This document shows, piece after piece, positions 21,661 to 35,550 of a stretch of DNA of 64,000 nt. How positions within the stretch are numbered: position 1 is the stretch's first letter; each line of letters opens with the position of its first letter. Origin of the DNA: Sphagnum magellanicum (Eukaryota; Streptophyta; Sphagnopsida; Sphagnales; Sphagnaceae); the NCBI GenBank assembly GCA_021904315.1, contig CM038921.1, forward strand, positions 16,280,590 to 16,344,589, written 5' to 3'. Below the pieces are notes generated by a model, which made no database searches, was not told the origin of the DNA, and saw only the letters and a program-made list of their open reading frames with translations. The position numbers and the translations under genes were made by a program.

Positions 21661-24600
21661 CTGAAATGCACAGCCATTTGCGGAGGACAGATTCCACTTG
21701 ATAATGTGCCTTCCAGTTACCCTGAAAAAATTATGCTAGTGATTGAGGAAGAAGACTGAAGAAGGAGGGAATTGTAGAATGGATGATAACATCCAAAAGA
21801 ATTGCTAACAAGTTGTTCATCCGCTCCCTAATGGCCATGCCCCAGGCTTAATGGGCAAGTTCAAACTTCAAACCAGCAAAAAGTTAGAATAGGAAATGTT
21901 CCCATGACGTTTGTTCCCCAAAAACTTATGAGAACTCAAAGTTCATCAAAGTAACACCACCTGATGAATATCCCTCAAAAAAAATGTGGCACCAAATGAA
22001 AAACCTACTAACTTGTGCATTGTTCCCTAGTCTCTCTACCCTAAGAACAATTGATTCAATATTTTTTATTTGATGATGAACTATGTACAATGAATGATGT
22101 GAAAGATTTACAAAAGGACCAAAGTTTTCACATGAATATGCACAAGTCAAAGCAATCATAGACATGAGAGGGATGACAACTAGGACTTGTGTATAGTTAT
22201 GTCTTCCTTCTTGGACCTATCAAATTGGCACCTCTACTCAAAATGTGAAATGAATGTCTAAAAAGACCAATCAAAAACTTCATAAAGCTTACCCACCATC
22301 CCTTTAATTTACTTTAACTCACATGAAAAGTTGCTATTTTGGACTTTTGGATTTGGTAATTTCCTACCACAAGTTGGCCCACGCATTCGTACATACAACA
22401 AACTAGGAAATGGTGATCATTTGGTGACTAGGAAATGGTGATGGAGCTTGTTAAAATGTAATGACAATGCCGATGCATTGCACAATTATAGTGGTTTGAA
22501 TGTGACACATCTAGTAGGTCGCATCACATGGTGGCAACTAAGACATTTTGGCCGTCAAAAAATGTGGCTAGTGTTCCATGTTGCCCATCAAACAACTTAT
22601 AGATAATGGTAAAGGAGATTGAGGTCTATCGATTTAATAATATCCTCTCCCTCTTCCCCCTTTTTATCTCCTTGATACATTTTCATATGGTCTCCAATAG
22701 TTCATCATTATTTGTGTTGATCTCAATTTTGATTTTACTATATAATATGGACATGAAAAGTCACATTACCATGTGCATTTTCATATTATGTTTTGAAATT
22801 TTATTGAAATTATTTTTTTGGAATTATTTTCGAACCTCATCATTGTGGAAAATGCTTTAGATTTATGGAATATACTTTAATAGTTAAATAAAATTGTAAA
22901 TTCAATGATGTTCATTGAAGCTAGTTTAAGTAGGACAACTATAGGGTCCCATTATATTTTATCCTACCAAATTCTAGCTTGAAAATTTTTTAGACCATCC
23001 CCAAATAAAGAGGCATGGAAAGGCATTTTTCCTATTAAAAAATTTCAACACCATATTCACAAATAGATTTTCAATATCTCTTTCACCAATTTGCATCCCA
23101 TTTATTTTCAATTGAATTTGAATTCAATTCAATTCAATGTTAATCTAAGTATTGAATTGGAATTAATTCAATTCAAGGTGCATGCAATGTCATTCAATAT
23201 CTTCATTCAAATAAAACTTAATTTTCACCAAACCAATTCAGTCTTTTCATCAATTGATCAATCGATCATCATTAATAATGCACAACAATGTGGAGCCCAA
23301 GTTTTAATTTAAGATTCATTTTGAATAATGTTAATAAGGATAAATGTTTATCAATTTAATAATACACCCCACTCCCCCTCCCTTGATTCCCCCCTTTTTA
23401 TTTCACTCATATTTTCCCATATGGTTTCCAATAGTTCATCATTATCATGAGGCAATTGGAAAGGTGTCAAGTAACACCCTCTTTGATTTTGATTTTAGTA
23501 TATCCCATGGACATCAAAAGGCATATTTTGTATTATTTCTTGAAATGGTATTAGTTCATAATATTCTTTTGAATTACATATATATAGACCACTTGAAGCC
23601 ATAAACTTTGGATAAGTCTAGATAACATTTCAAAACAATTTTGAATGTATATAACAAACTTTCTAAGTAATTTGTTTTTCATTCCTATCATTAATGAAAG
23701 AAATATTTTTATAGTCATCATAAATACATCAAAACATTATAGTAACACATTTTCACCATAGAAGTTCATCATCCACTAAGGTTTAAACATTTATGGGTCT
23801 AAGCAAAATAAAATAGGCTAGGTATTCATCCTTGCTATTCACCAAGTAAAAATATTTTTTCACTTTTGTGTTTTAGACCTTTAACAATGTTGTAGATTTC
23901 AGCATGCCATATTAAATAAACCATATGTGGCGAACCACCATGAATTTTACAAGTCAAATTTATTTATTTATTTATCATAAATTCATTAACTTGGTTGATA
24001 CAATGTTATCTCAAAATCAAACAATTCAAATGATGTGTTACTAATGTGCAAACCATTATGCATGTTGATACATAATTTTTTAGAACTTGAATATTTCAAT
24101 TATGATAATGTTAAGCTATTTAAAAACAATTTTCTTTTACAAGAGGTTTGAAGCGCATGGTCTATATGTATGAAAAATGAATTTTTTGTTTGTAACATTG
24201 TAAGCATATATTTAACAATTAATAAATGTACAATATATTTGGATTTCATAAATTATTCCCCATGAATGTAGAAAATAGTTATTCTACGCAATCTAGAAAA
24301 CATCATAGTTTTTGGAAAGTAAATTTTAAAAATAAACTTAAAGTTAGAATATTATTTCTTCTTTAGCAAGTGATGAAAATGTAGAATATAGATTATATTA
24401 TATTTTTTTAATAATTAGAAATTATATAAAATGTTGAAAATAAATTATGACCTTATGATCCCTATATGACCAAATAAGAATTTATATATGGAAAAGAAAT
24501 TGACATTTGTCATGTTTTAAAAGATTTACAAAGCATGTTCTTAAACAAAGGAAAGATCGTAATTTTTTTTCCTAAAAAATTGCATTTTAGATTTATATTC

Positions 24601-26893
24601 TTAAAACTTGTAATTAGCCTTAGAAAACCTTGTAGTGTTTTTTATGTACCTATTCAACATGATTTTAATAAGCATACAACATCTAAACCTTTCATGTAAT
24701 ATAGTGAAAGTATGATTGGATGGTACTACAAGGAATGTCACACCTTCATTTCAATAAACTCGTCAAATTTTAACAAAATATTGAAAACACTTTAAAAAAT
24801 ATTTTTAGTAAACAAATTTAGCAAATACATTAACCAACTTGCATAGATTCTAAAATTTCAATTAAGTAAAAGAGTATTTCGAATTTCAATATTTTTATTC
24901 GTTACATTTTGAAAAAAATTCATGAATGTAACTATGATTACTTTCCTTGAACTTTTTGGTTAAAAACATTTTTAAAATATAATTTTCAAAGGTACTTCAC
25001 ATGGAGTTCTATTTTTAACTTTTTTATTAAAATAAAAAATTGAGAAGGTATATTTTTATTATGAATTTCCAAAGTTCAAGAATATGATTCCAAAAGGGGC
25101 CATCACAATTAGGATTACAAATTTATAACAATTCCCACCATTTTTTATTCCATTGAAATCTTAAGGCCATATACTTTTGGCATGCAATGGGTAAACATGA
25201 AAAAATTAAATCTACAATTGTAAAAAAATTAAAAGAAGTAGCCCATGAATTGTATTTGACCAATTTTATTAATTTTACAATTCCTTGAGGTGGTTCCTTG
25301 TGGTACCACCCAATCATAATATATTCATATATCAACATTCATGTTAATATATTAAAGGCCAAATCACATTCACATGTACATTTTATGTATAAGTTAATGA
25401 CATTCTCATGTGAATACAAGTCACAAAAAATCATGATAATCAATTCTCATTTATATATCATTATAGTTGATTGATGTAGAAATTTACAAATCCCTACACA
25501 TAATGTGTTGAACAATATCACAAGTTGTGTGAATGGAATATAATCCAACTATTATAAAAACTAATCTATTATTTCACTTCTACCATTTTTTTACTATTTC
25601 TTGCAAGATAGGAAGTATTATATTTCATTATCAAAGTTTTCATGTAAGAATAATATTTTGTTGTTTTGGATTTTTTACATTTTGATAATGTTCTCAACAA
25701 TTTCATGATTTGGACATGAATAAAATCTAGTCCATATATTAGGGTGGAAAAAATCTGTTATGACATTTTAAATATTAGCACACTTTTACAACACATGGCT
25801 ATTATTCATGTTGATAAAATGTTTCCTAAAAGTACCCATTTTATTCATAATTTCGAAAACCTACAATTTTTAGGTCCTTCAATAATCTAAACTCTACTAT
25901 TAATCTAGAGCTTTCATAGTGAACCTTCTAAGAAACAACATATCAAACATAGAAAAATACAATCATTTCATTTTCAAATGCATATAATGATCATTCATGT
26001 GTTAATGTATGAATTATTATACACCAACTTATACATCTACATGTATTCAAAACCAATCCTTGTCTTTTGGTTTTAAAAGACACAATTTGGAAGTCGAAAT
26101 GCTCCATGTTTACAATTGTTTTTAAACAAGGTTCATCACCGCATGTGAATTTGCCTGAAATGTTCAAAAACATGATTATTTTGTTCATTTGCCAAACATG
26201 ATCCCCATTGTAGGTTGTAGAGATTATTAGCTAATTTATAAAACTATTTCATTTTGTTAGTAATGAAGTTTTATTGTAATAAATTTTTTTTTGTATTTTT
26301 GGTTTTTGATCACATGATATTTGTAGAAGAAATTTATAAATATCCATTCTTTACATACGGCATTCCTAATCATTTGAACATTCCCTTATATTGATGCACC
26401 AATGCATTAGTATAAAAAAAAAGTAAAGGAAACTCACTATCTACATGTAATAAATATGTATTAATGCAAATTTTTTAAGTTGAGAAAGTCCATTTAATTT
26501 GAATACTTTTTTGATAGTCAATTGTCATGACCATGAACATAATGTGAAACAAATAATGAACAATAAGAGATGCATGAGCATATGGGAACATGTTATAATG
26601 AATTTGAGTAATGAATATTGGAAACATGAAAGAAGATTACAAAACGTAACAAAGATAGCCGGGGGAGAAATTTTCCTTATACATGGATGGGTTCATGATA
26701 GGAATAAAAAAATTGGAAATGTTTAAAAAATTAAAAGCTTGCATGCATGAGCAGCATGGAATTTGTAAAAAAAACAACCGAAAAAAATACCATTTCCAAA
26801 ACTAAATTCAAAAACTTGCAATAAAACTTGGTTATGCGAAACGAAGCATATATATGACAAGTGAACCATTTATGTGTGTATTATGGGGTTTTG

Positions 26894-26895
<2 letters not shown>
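21661..26895. other. AT-rich intergenic block with old diverged repeats
   Basis: No gene is recognised. Segments near 22606-22860 and 23344-23604 are diverged direct copies (shared catatggtctccaatagttc and atcatta words, and similar order). The part at about 24715-25330 resembles 54090-54720 (ggatggtac, gaatgtcaca, attatgaatttccaaagtt, ggccatca, ggcatgcaatg in the same order). These look like ancient transposon relics with all coding capacity lost. Confidence 0.5.

Positions 26896-26931
<36 letters not shown>
26896..26931. repeat. (AT)n microsatellite
   Basis: A run of about 18 AT dinucleotides. Confidence 0.95.
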
Positions 26932-26936
<5 letters not shown>

Positions 26937-27746
26937 GCTTGGCAAACCCTAAAAACCCCAAGTGCTTGGCAGTTTGGACATGGTACTGCAATGATTTCAA
27001 AGATTTAGTTCAGATTCACATGTAAGTGTGTTTTGGACAAATCTCCACATTTTGTTCAAACTTCATAGCATTTGATGAGCATACCAGTCTGGTTGCTAGT
27101 GCGGGAGTACAAGTCATTGGATTATGTGGCCCCGTTCCCACCAGTGCCACTATAGGCCGTCCATTCGATACCTAAGTTATGGACTAGGTAACTGGCAAGA
27201 GGCCGCTTGTTAGTGAATTAGTCGAGGCACTAATAATAAGAGGCTAGGGTGAAGCGCACCCATGTTGGTACCTTCACCTTTTTGAGTGAGGACTCTTAAT
27301 GGGCAATCACAAGAATTTGTATATGGGTATCACAAGAATTTTTATTTTTATTTTTTTTTATAATTTTTTTTGGTTGATGATGAGGAGTGTTTTTGAAAGG
27401 AGTGTTAATGCCTGCCTGCCTGCCCGGCCGCCCGCTTCCATGGGCAGGTACTTCAAAATGGCTACAAGGTATATATATATATAGCTAGATACATACAATG
27501 TTGATGATTAATACAGAGGGAACCACCACTGTGGTAAGAGTTATCACTAGGGTTGGCTAGATACCAGGGTTGGCTACCATATCATATATCACAAGGAAAG
27601 GAATGGGTGTCAAAATTGAAGAAAGCCTAAAAATCTTCTTCAGACTTGTTCATGTTCTTCATCTTTTGTCTTCAGTTAGAATGTTTCTCAACATCATCAT
27701 CATCATCATCATCACAACACCTCCACTGTCTTCCCTTCTATTAGAC
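26932..27746. other. Intergenic DNA without a recognised gene
   Basis: Only short open frames. There is a (cat)n run near 27692-27715 and small (cctg)n/(ccg) blocks near 27410-27435. Confidence 0.4.
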
Positions 27747-27878
27747 CTGTTGTTGTTGCAGAGATGATGAGCAATCCGTGGGTGCATATGTTGTTGTTGT
27801 TGCAGAGATGATGAGCAATCTGTGGGTGCATATGTTGTTGTTGTTGCAGAGATGATGAGCAATCTGTGGGTGCATATG
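27747..27878. repeat. 44-bp tandem repeat, three copies
   Basis: Units of ttgttgttgcagagatgatg plus agcaatctgtgggtgcatat recur with gcagag at 27758, 27802 and 27846. Minus-strand open frames over it are repeat-derived. Confidence 0.85.
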
Positions 27879-28283
27879 ATGAGGAGGCAAATTCTGTGTA
27901 AATTTTGTACTTGATTCCTGTTTACCAAAATCATTAGTGGCGGCGGGCTCCAGGTGCACACCAACTCTGGTGCCATTGAGTTTTCTAGTCTGGAATGTTG
28001 TTGTCACTTGGCACAGCAGACTAACCGACCCCTCCTCACCTCTCTCCTCTCACCTCACCTCACCTCACCTCTCACCTGTTTTCCAAATCTTCTCTTACTG
28101 ATTTCCTTGCCACCAAGTACACTGGAAAACACCATTTGCCACGAGCCAAGGCCCACCAAAACTGGCACCAACACTGCCTGCAATGTAAGTAAGTTAGACC
28201 ATTCCCAGCCAGTTTCTCATGTATGCAAACACTCTATTGTCTGTCCACTCCACTGCACTCCACTCCACTCCACCCAAAAATTT

Positions 28284-28325
28284 GTGAAAACTATAGTATA
28301 GTATAGTTTGTACTATAGTTTTCAC
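28284..28325. repeat. Perfect 15-bp inverted repeat
   Basis: gtgaaaactatagta at 28284-28298 and tactatagttttcac at 28311-28325 are exact reverse complements around a 12-nt loop. It may be the remnant of a small inverted-repeat element; it has no visible link to a gene. Confidence 0.8.
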
Positions 28326-28843
28326 ACTCGTAGAAATTCATTCTGAATCTTGTCTTGCCCAAATTTTGCATCGACAATGCCATGTTTGTTTGTGTATATA
28401 ATTTGACCTTTCCAGAGAGATGAGAACAAACATCGATTTACATGAGCTTCATAGCCATCCTTTGTAAGAATGTTGAGGCTCCGGTTGGCGATTAGGTCAT
28501 AAGTTACAACCCATACATAACCTTTTGACCCTCATTTCATTGATGACCTACTAGTTTGCACAACTATTATATAATTAGGCCAGAGTGAACCAGCAACTCA
28601 CCAATGCATCAGTTGGGTGTTCTGTTCATGGGATGGGATGTGTTTTTTCCATTCGGCCCTTGACCTGCATTAACCAATATTGTACCACAGTCCACCTTGT
28701 TTGGCTACTAAACTTCGACTTTTTGTTTTCTTTTTCAACCTTGACCTCCGTATTGGCTTCCCACCTAGCCACCCGCCCACCTAGCTAACCTACTAACTTA
28801 CATCTTGACCCTACCAATCAACTTTCTACCTACCCTTTATATT

Positions 28844-29145
28844 TTCATGGTTAAGTCTCTATCTCTTAGCAAAAAATTTATCTTTTCTTGGTCAAACGTT
28901 TCTTTCTTGGCAAAAAATTATATATTTTTTAGCAAAACTTTTAGTTTTTCCTTGTTAAAATTCTATATCTTGGCAAAACCTTTTTATCTCTTGGCTAAAC
29001 CTTTACCTATTAACAAAATCTTTCTATTTCTTACCTAATCCTCTACCTCTTAACAAAACCTTTTTGTTTCTTGGCTAAACCTTTACCTTTTGGCAAAAAA
29101 TTTAATGTTTCTGATTAAATTTTTACTTTTCAACAAAGGCATTAT
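28844..29145. repeat. Degenerate repeat array, left of the RT relic
   Basis: Units of roughly 40 bp alternate ttggctaaacctttacct and aacaaaacctttttatctct types with many substitutions. The same motif family occurs at 33808-34061, so two arrays bracket the reverse transcriptase relic. They could be terminal repeats of that element or an independent satellite. Confidence 0.6.
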
Positions 29146-31479
29146 ATATTTATGTCACACAACACCCACCAGTGTACCGTCCATTGGAAACCTATTACAA
29201 ATTGAATTGTCATTTAGCTATCAAGGTTCCACCTAAGTGGAAAAATTGGAATGAATTTTGTGTTATTCTTTTCCTATGATCAAAGAAATCATACATGTCC
29301 TTGTTTTTGGAACTCAAAAATAGGCTAATGGGGAGTTGTTGAACATTTGTGTACTATTTTAGGGATTTGTCGTGTAGTATAATGTCATGGGATTTGGACA
29401 AACTAGTAGATAAAGCAAAAAAGAAAGGGGATGGTGAATTTCCAAAAACAAATGAAAATCATCGATAATAATTTAAACAACAATGACAATTAGATTGGCC
29501 ATGGCAACAGCACTAGCAATGGCAAAAGAAAAAAAAAACATGGAATACGCAAATTGGTTGAGAGCAATAATTGCGGTGGGTACTATAATAGTGCAAGTGT
29601 CAAGAAAATGACAATGCCAAGCAATAATGACAAGGAGCACCTTCTTCTTTCCCAAGTCCTCTTTTTAAGGAATAAAGAGTTTAAGAACAATTTAGGGCCT
29701 TAAAAAAGAGTTCAATTACCACAAAATCCTCAAGGATTTCAAAAAGGAATTTTGCTGCGATGGGATTATTGTCCAAGACCCTAAGCTAGGTCAAGTGATT
29801 TAGTTACAAGCTGATCAATGTAAAAATGTTTCCCAATTTCTAGTACAAGCAAGAGTGGTGAAGGAGTTGATCAAGATTCATGAATTTTGAAACTAATGTT
29901 CACATGTTAGCTTGGTACCTTAACCTTTATGCATTGTTTAGGTTGGCCATGAGGTTGTTTTTGAATTTTAACTATAATTATTTTTGGATATTCATGGTGT
30001 CCAACAAAAATATTGAAATGGAGTTGACATTAGAAGCAAAAGCCTCCATGGTGTATTGGTGGTCTTGAGACAAAAAGACTTTGCAAGAAGACTCTATTTA
30101 TTATGTGTCTCTAATAGCCATGCCCAAAAAAAAAAAAATTACTATTGCATGAAAAAGAGGGGTAATGCATAAGAAGTAATAGTAGCAACCAAGCACACAA
30201 AACCTATTCATTGTCCTCCCCCATGTAGACAACTACCCATTCCTAAAACCAATCAAAGGACCAATTGTGTTTACCTTGACCTAAAACCAATTAGGGTGTC
30301 AATTAGGTTTTTTTTTTGTTCATTTATTCTTAACCTATAATGTTGGGCTCAAACTTGCAACAATTGTTAGTTCTAGAGGTACTTGTCTTAGTTGTATCCT
30401 TTAGTTTAGATTGTGGTCCCCACCATAAGCCCTAGGCTAATCCCTTTTAGGCCTTTGGTTTGTTGCCTTGGTAATGTAAAATCTTAATTATTGGTCTATT
30501 TCATCTGCTTCCCCCATTGAAGGCATCAAACTTGGCTTTGGGGTCTTTTTTTTATGAGGTTTCTCGTTCAACTTGACATCTTGTGCTTTGGTTGTGGACC
30601 TTTGTTTACACATCATGGTATGGTTCATCACTAGAAACATTGCCAAACATTTCATGTTATTTATTGGTGAACAATGTCCCTTTTATTCTTTTCTTGCCCC
30701 TTCTCCCTTGCCTTTAACTTGGGCTTGGGTTTTGACTTCAAATGCCTTGAAGTTTCTCACTTGGTTTTTCTTTGACCACATTTGTATGCATGAGGCGAGA
30801 AATACATTTGTCTTTTTGACTTCCCCTTGACCATTTGGCCTGGGACCTTTCTAATGTGCATGTTCAACATCTTTTTTTTAGTATTCCCGCAATGGTGTCT
30901 TCTTTTCCCCCCTCATAATGGTGCAACTACCCATAGGGAAACTAGGGTGCACCTATGGTGATTTTTAGCAAACAATTGGAAAGATTTTCAAGTGGAACAT
31001 TTCTTTTAAGCATAAATCTTTGCAATAGTTCTTTCTCTAATTTGAGCCCCCTTGGTAAACACCCCTTCTTGAAACACATGTTTAGATTTGGTTTTGCCCT
31101 TGCCATAATGACTTAAATGGAATCTCACCTTAAGGTGTGTTGAAGAGTATGCTTATGATGTTAAAGCTCTTCCCCCCCTTGCCTTGGCCCCAACCTCCTT
31201 TGAGAACATAAACATTTTGCAAACACTTTATCCCTTATATTTTTCCTTTCTTTACCAAGGTTCCTTGTTGGATTTCCAGTCCAATTTGGACTTGGAGTTT
31301 CCTTGGATTCCTTTATATTAGTCTTCATTTGATTATCGCATCTTTTAACTTGTGGTCATTTAAACATGGTTAATTTTAAAACATTTGTGAGACATTTTTG
31401 ATTCGAAGGTTTTAGACAAAGGTTTCCTACATTGTTTTTAGGTGAGTTCCCATGTCATTGCAAGTCATATCCTAAGGTT
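29146..31479. other. Pyrimidine-rich intergenic DNA, possibly the 5' part of the retroelement
   Basis: No intact gene. Its location between the left array and the RT relic suggests decayed 5' retroelement sequence, but I recognise no domain in it. Confidence 0.4.
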
Positions 31480-33600
31480 CATTGCACAAGTTTTTTATGT
31501 TGCCAAGCTTTTGGGATTGGCCAAATCTTTAGAAAGCATTTGGTTAATTTTGGTGGGTGAAGTCCTGTACCAATTGGTTAATAGGACTTTATGCCTATAG
31601 TTTCATGATTTTTTTTTTGTTCATTTGTTGTTTCATCAATTCAATATGGCAATCAAGGGGGGTGCAAAAACAATGGTTCATTGCACTCAAATTGTTCTAG
31701 ATGTTCATCTTGATTGGGTGATGTTATAAATGGATGTCGCAAATGCCTTTTATAGCATATCCAAGAGAGCCATCTTTCAAGAACTTCACATGGTAGGAAG
31801 TTAGTTGTCTCAACTTTTCTCCTTTGCTCAATCCTTTTATGCCCAACAAATTCCCTTTTTCTTTAACCATCATTCCTTTTTAGGAGATCTATTAGTCATC
31901 CATTCTTTGGAAGGCATGTGCCAAGGCGATTTGCTCATTAGACCTCTTTTCGTGCTTGCCCATTTTTGTGTGTTGTGATGTCCTATAAGGGTTTCTCCCT
32001 CTTGTGGTTTCCATTCTTTTGTAGACACCCTTCAAATCATTGGCTCAACATTTTATCATTCACTTTGATTTTGACCATTTTGTTTTTCAATTCATTTTTG
32101 TGGGGCTTGTGGTCTAGCCTTAAAATATTCAACTTGGTTGCCTTTTGGTTTGCCCCTTGGTTCTTTTCCTCTCATTGATTTTTGTTTCCTGTTAGACGAC
32201 ATTAAGATTTTGGGTGTCATGTTTGGGTTTGTTTGTTTCTCTTCATCTTTTTTGTAAGAAGTGCTAGACGAAAGATGTTTGTCATGCAAAGGCACTTTCG
32301 AAATTAGGGGATGTCCAAGTTGCTTTTGGGATCCTCTCTTAGTGTTTTGCCCCAAAATCCTTTTATTTATTCTATCGCTTCCCTTTTTTATCGGGCTTTT
32401 AGTGCCAACTTGCTTCTTTCAACTTGACCTTCTTGCAAGTTTTCGGGAAACTCTTAAGCTTAAGCTCTTTGGATTTCCCACAAGTCCCTTTTGTGCAACA
32501 ACAAGTTTCTCTTTCCATTTCTTGTGGGGGGATCGACTTCATTTCCACAAAGTTCATCGACAACCTATTTTGGGAAGTGGGCCCTTGTTGCACCTATGAT
32601 TATTATTAGATTCCTATAAGATCATCATTCATTCTTATTAGAAGCGATAGGTGCAAATAGTTTTGGTTTATTCCCATTTTAAGCTCATTTGAAGTTTGTG
32701 TGAAAGTTCTTTCCTTCTAACATAATGACATGTGTTCCTCCTTTCATGCAGTTTATTGAGAGGGGATCAATTTCAAGAAAACATTTCAAATAAATTGCAT
32801 GATTAGTCTTTCCCTAACATCATTTTTGACATGGTTTTTAATTCACACCATGCATGTTTGAATCTTGCATGGGCTCAAGGGTAAATGTTTGGCTTTTATT
32901 CTCCTAATCATTTCACCTTTTCATCTAACCTTTGATGTTTTCTCCTTTGTGTTGTGCACCAAGTTAACCCTCCCCCATCCTTTAACTTTCGAGGTGATTC
33001 ATTGCATTTGTGCCAATGGCTAGCTCTTAGATTTTGTAAGGATTCACCTTTTTCGTTGCTCCCATGGTGGGGAACAGACTACATCCCACAATGTGGTTTG
33101 AGATGCCTTTGCTTCCATTGCAAGAAACGTGGGGTTTCATGTTTTGCATGAACAAACCCATTTCCTTCCACCACCTTCCTTCCAATTTTCTTGTCAACAC
33201 ATTGACATCATTTTATTAATTGATGGCATTTGCATCATGGTTGATGTGGTCACTGCCAACCCAACCTGAATAGATCTAGTTTTTCAAACTACTTCATCTC
33301 ATGGGGTGCCACAACAATGGCGATTCAAACAAAAGATTGTCTTTATCATAATTAGCACCTTACAAACACATTTTTTCCCTTGCAATATAAGTTTTTGTGT
33401 GTTTACACCAACAAGTGAATGACTTTCTTCATTAATGTGCTAGAATGGCATGGTCGACAAAAGGCATTGGTGGCCTTCCTTTGGTGATTTTATTTGCCTT
33501 CTATAGGTAATAAATGTTGGTAGCCTTGTAGGGAACGCAAGCCACTTCTATTTTGAGGCACACCGTTGTTGCAAAATGAAGGTTCATTTCGACTTATTAC
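31480..33600 (+). pseudogene. Decayed retroelement reverse transcriptase
   Basis: With stops and frameshifts ignored, the plus strand shows RT-like motifs in the right order. These are VGEVLYQLVNRTLCL near 31555, AIKGGAKTMVH near 31652, MDVANAF near 31732, CQGDLL near 31920 (for a QGDPL-type motif) and DTLQIIG near 32022 (for the catalytic ADD region). Then come KILGVMFG near 32205, QQQVSLSISCGGIDFIS near 32498 and FRGDSLHLCQWLALRF near 32984. I recognise the order from a non-LTR-like RT family frequent in non-seed plants; this is from memory of the family. Several in-frame stops and a lost catalytic Asp make it non-functional. The strand is C/T-biased, as expected after methylated-CpG decay. 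Confidence 0.75.
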
Positions 33601-33807
33601 ACTTTCAAGTTCCTTTTTCCTTTCCTTTTTTGATATGTTCTTGCAACTAGTGGGGGCTTTAGAACATAATTTGTTTCTTTGCCCCTTTGGGACCCACTTT
33701 GGGTTTTTGCATTTTTAGCTCATACTTGGGTCTTTTTTCTTTGTTCTTCCTTTCCCCCTTTTTTGGGTGCTCTATTAAATGAAACTTGTAAATGTTTCAT
33801 CATTATA

Positions 33808-34061
33808 TCTTCTTAACTAAACCTTTTCCTTTTGACAAATCCGTTACCTCTAAACAAAACCTCCATCTCTTCTTGATTAACCTCTACATGTTGACAAAAC
33901 CTTTTTACTTATTAATTAAACTTTTATATCTTGGCAAAACTTTTATATTCCCTAGTTAAACCTCTACCTTTCAACATAACCTTTCTATTTTGTAATTAAA
34001 CCTTTGCTTTTTGACAAAACCTTTATATTCATTGGTTAAATCTTTATTTTTTGTCAAAACT
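33808..34061. repeat. Degenerate repeat array, right of the RT relic
   Basis: Units such as ctttttgacaaaaccttt and attggttaaatcttt, the same family as 28844-29145 and in the same orientation. The distance between the arrays is about 4.7 kb. Confidence 0.6.
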
Positions 34062-34630
34062 TATGTACTAACCTATACTCTTGCCCATTGTTGTATTTAC
34101 TTAACACTTCCATGTTGTTGATTTCAATCAATGAAATTATGTAGGTATTGCAAAGAACCCATAGATAATTATTTTAATCCTATTGAAACAAATAATGACA
34201 ATAAACTACCTTAGCCCCAAATGTGGGTATTGCAATTGTGAGAAAACTTTCAACATTAATTTTCAACCTCCACCTCCACCTCCACATTGGACCATTTAAT
34301 ACATGATGTACTTAATTTAATTCAATAATAGCACCTAATTCAAGTAAATTGTAGGCTCGATAAATTTAAAGTTAATAATACAACAACATTTATGAGTTTT
34401 TGGGCATTTTTTAATATTAATTAAAATCCATCTTAGGTTGAATTTTGGGGGGAAATTTTCATATACACAAATGTACAACAAAACTCATTTTTATTTCTTT
34501 TGAAGGTGAACGGAAAAAGGTTTCAAATTTGAAAGACTACATTACATGTAACCTTTTATTTCATATTTTTTTCATTAACTTTCAATTTTAATCATAATTC
34601 ACTCCTAAAAGACTATTTTTTTTGGCATTT
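34062..34630. other. AT-rich intergenic DNA without a recognised gene
   Basis: No reading frame or element was recognised except a short ccacct repeat near 34267-34284. Confidence 0.4.
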
Positions 34631-34819
34631 GTACTTTGGCCATTTCAACACATGTTTGTTGAATAATTAATTAATTTTGAAATTTTCATTTCAAAAAATG
34701 GAATATTCTTAAATATTCACTATTATCCATCACAATATTTTCTAGTTTGAAAGAAATAAGTTTTGGAAATTTCAAAATTTCTGAAAATAATATAATTAAT
34801 GTCAAATTGGCCAAGGTAC
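34631..34819. mobile_element. MITE-like element, copy B (inverted relative to copy A)
   Basis: Terminal inverted repeats are gtactttggccatttcaac on the left and gtcaaattggccaaggtac on the right, followed by TA. The reverse complement aligns along its whole length with the element at 444-628. Non-coding. Confidence 0.7.
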
Positions 34820-35149
34820 TAGGGTATTAGTTTTTACAACATCTATCGTTAAAACATTTTATGTTTTTATTTATTTAATTAGATTTAAATTGTAAGGTTA
34901 ATTCTTCCATTCATTGGTATTTTTCATTTGATTAACTTTCAAATTTAGAGCATAATTAATTGTTATAAAACTCTTTTTTTCCATTTTTATATGTTTATAT
35001 GATTATTAAGGATCCTTGAACATGGCATCATCATTTTCCATCAACGATATAATTTCAAAAATATTTAAAAAAAACATTTGTTGTTGTTTTGCTTTTAATT
35101 TAGGCAATTTTGTTGTCGTTGGATGGATTTAAGAAGGTCATCAATTTGC

Positions 35150-35550
35150 ACTAGGAATGTTCCATGTTTGACATATGGATTTTGCATTTTTCCTCCAATA
35201 AATAATGTGGATTTAGAATCATAATGCAATTATTGCATTTTTGCCACTCACAAATAATGTGGCTTTTAAATTGACATGTGGGTATTGCATTTTTGTGTTC
35301 CATAGACAATGTGGTTTTTAGACCATCATGAAGGCATTGCATTTTCACGTCCAAAGATGGTGTGGTTCTTAGACCATCATGCAAGTATTACATTTTCACC
35401 TCTATAGACAATGTGGATTGTCCATCATAGTGCATGTATTGCATTTAAGTTTTCCATAGATAATGTGCATTTTAGATCATCATGTAGGTATTACATCTTG
35501 GTACCCTCAAACAATGTGCATTCAAGACAAACATGTAGATATTGCAATTT
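35150..35550. repeat. Degenerate tandem array of about 51 bp
   Basis: About eight diverged units share gtattgcattttc, then atagacaatgtgg, then agaccatcatg. The attgc/attac words fall near 35184, 35234, 35284, 35335, 35387, 35438, 35489 and 35540. Small open frames in it are not supported. Confidence 0.75.

Noticed and set aside
21352..21759. 135-codon frame across the palindromic repeats; CRISPR-like appearance
   Set aside because: The frame is repeat-derived. Spacers are nearly identical and short and the DNA is plant nuclear, so it is not a CRISPR array.
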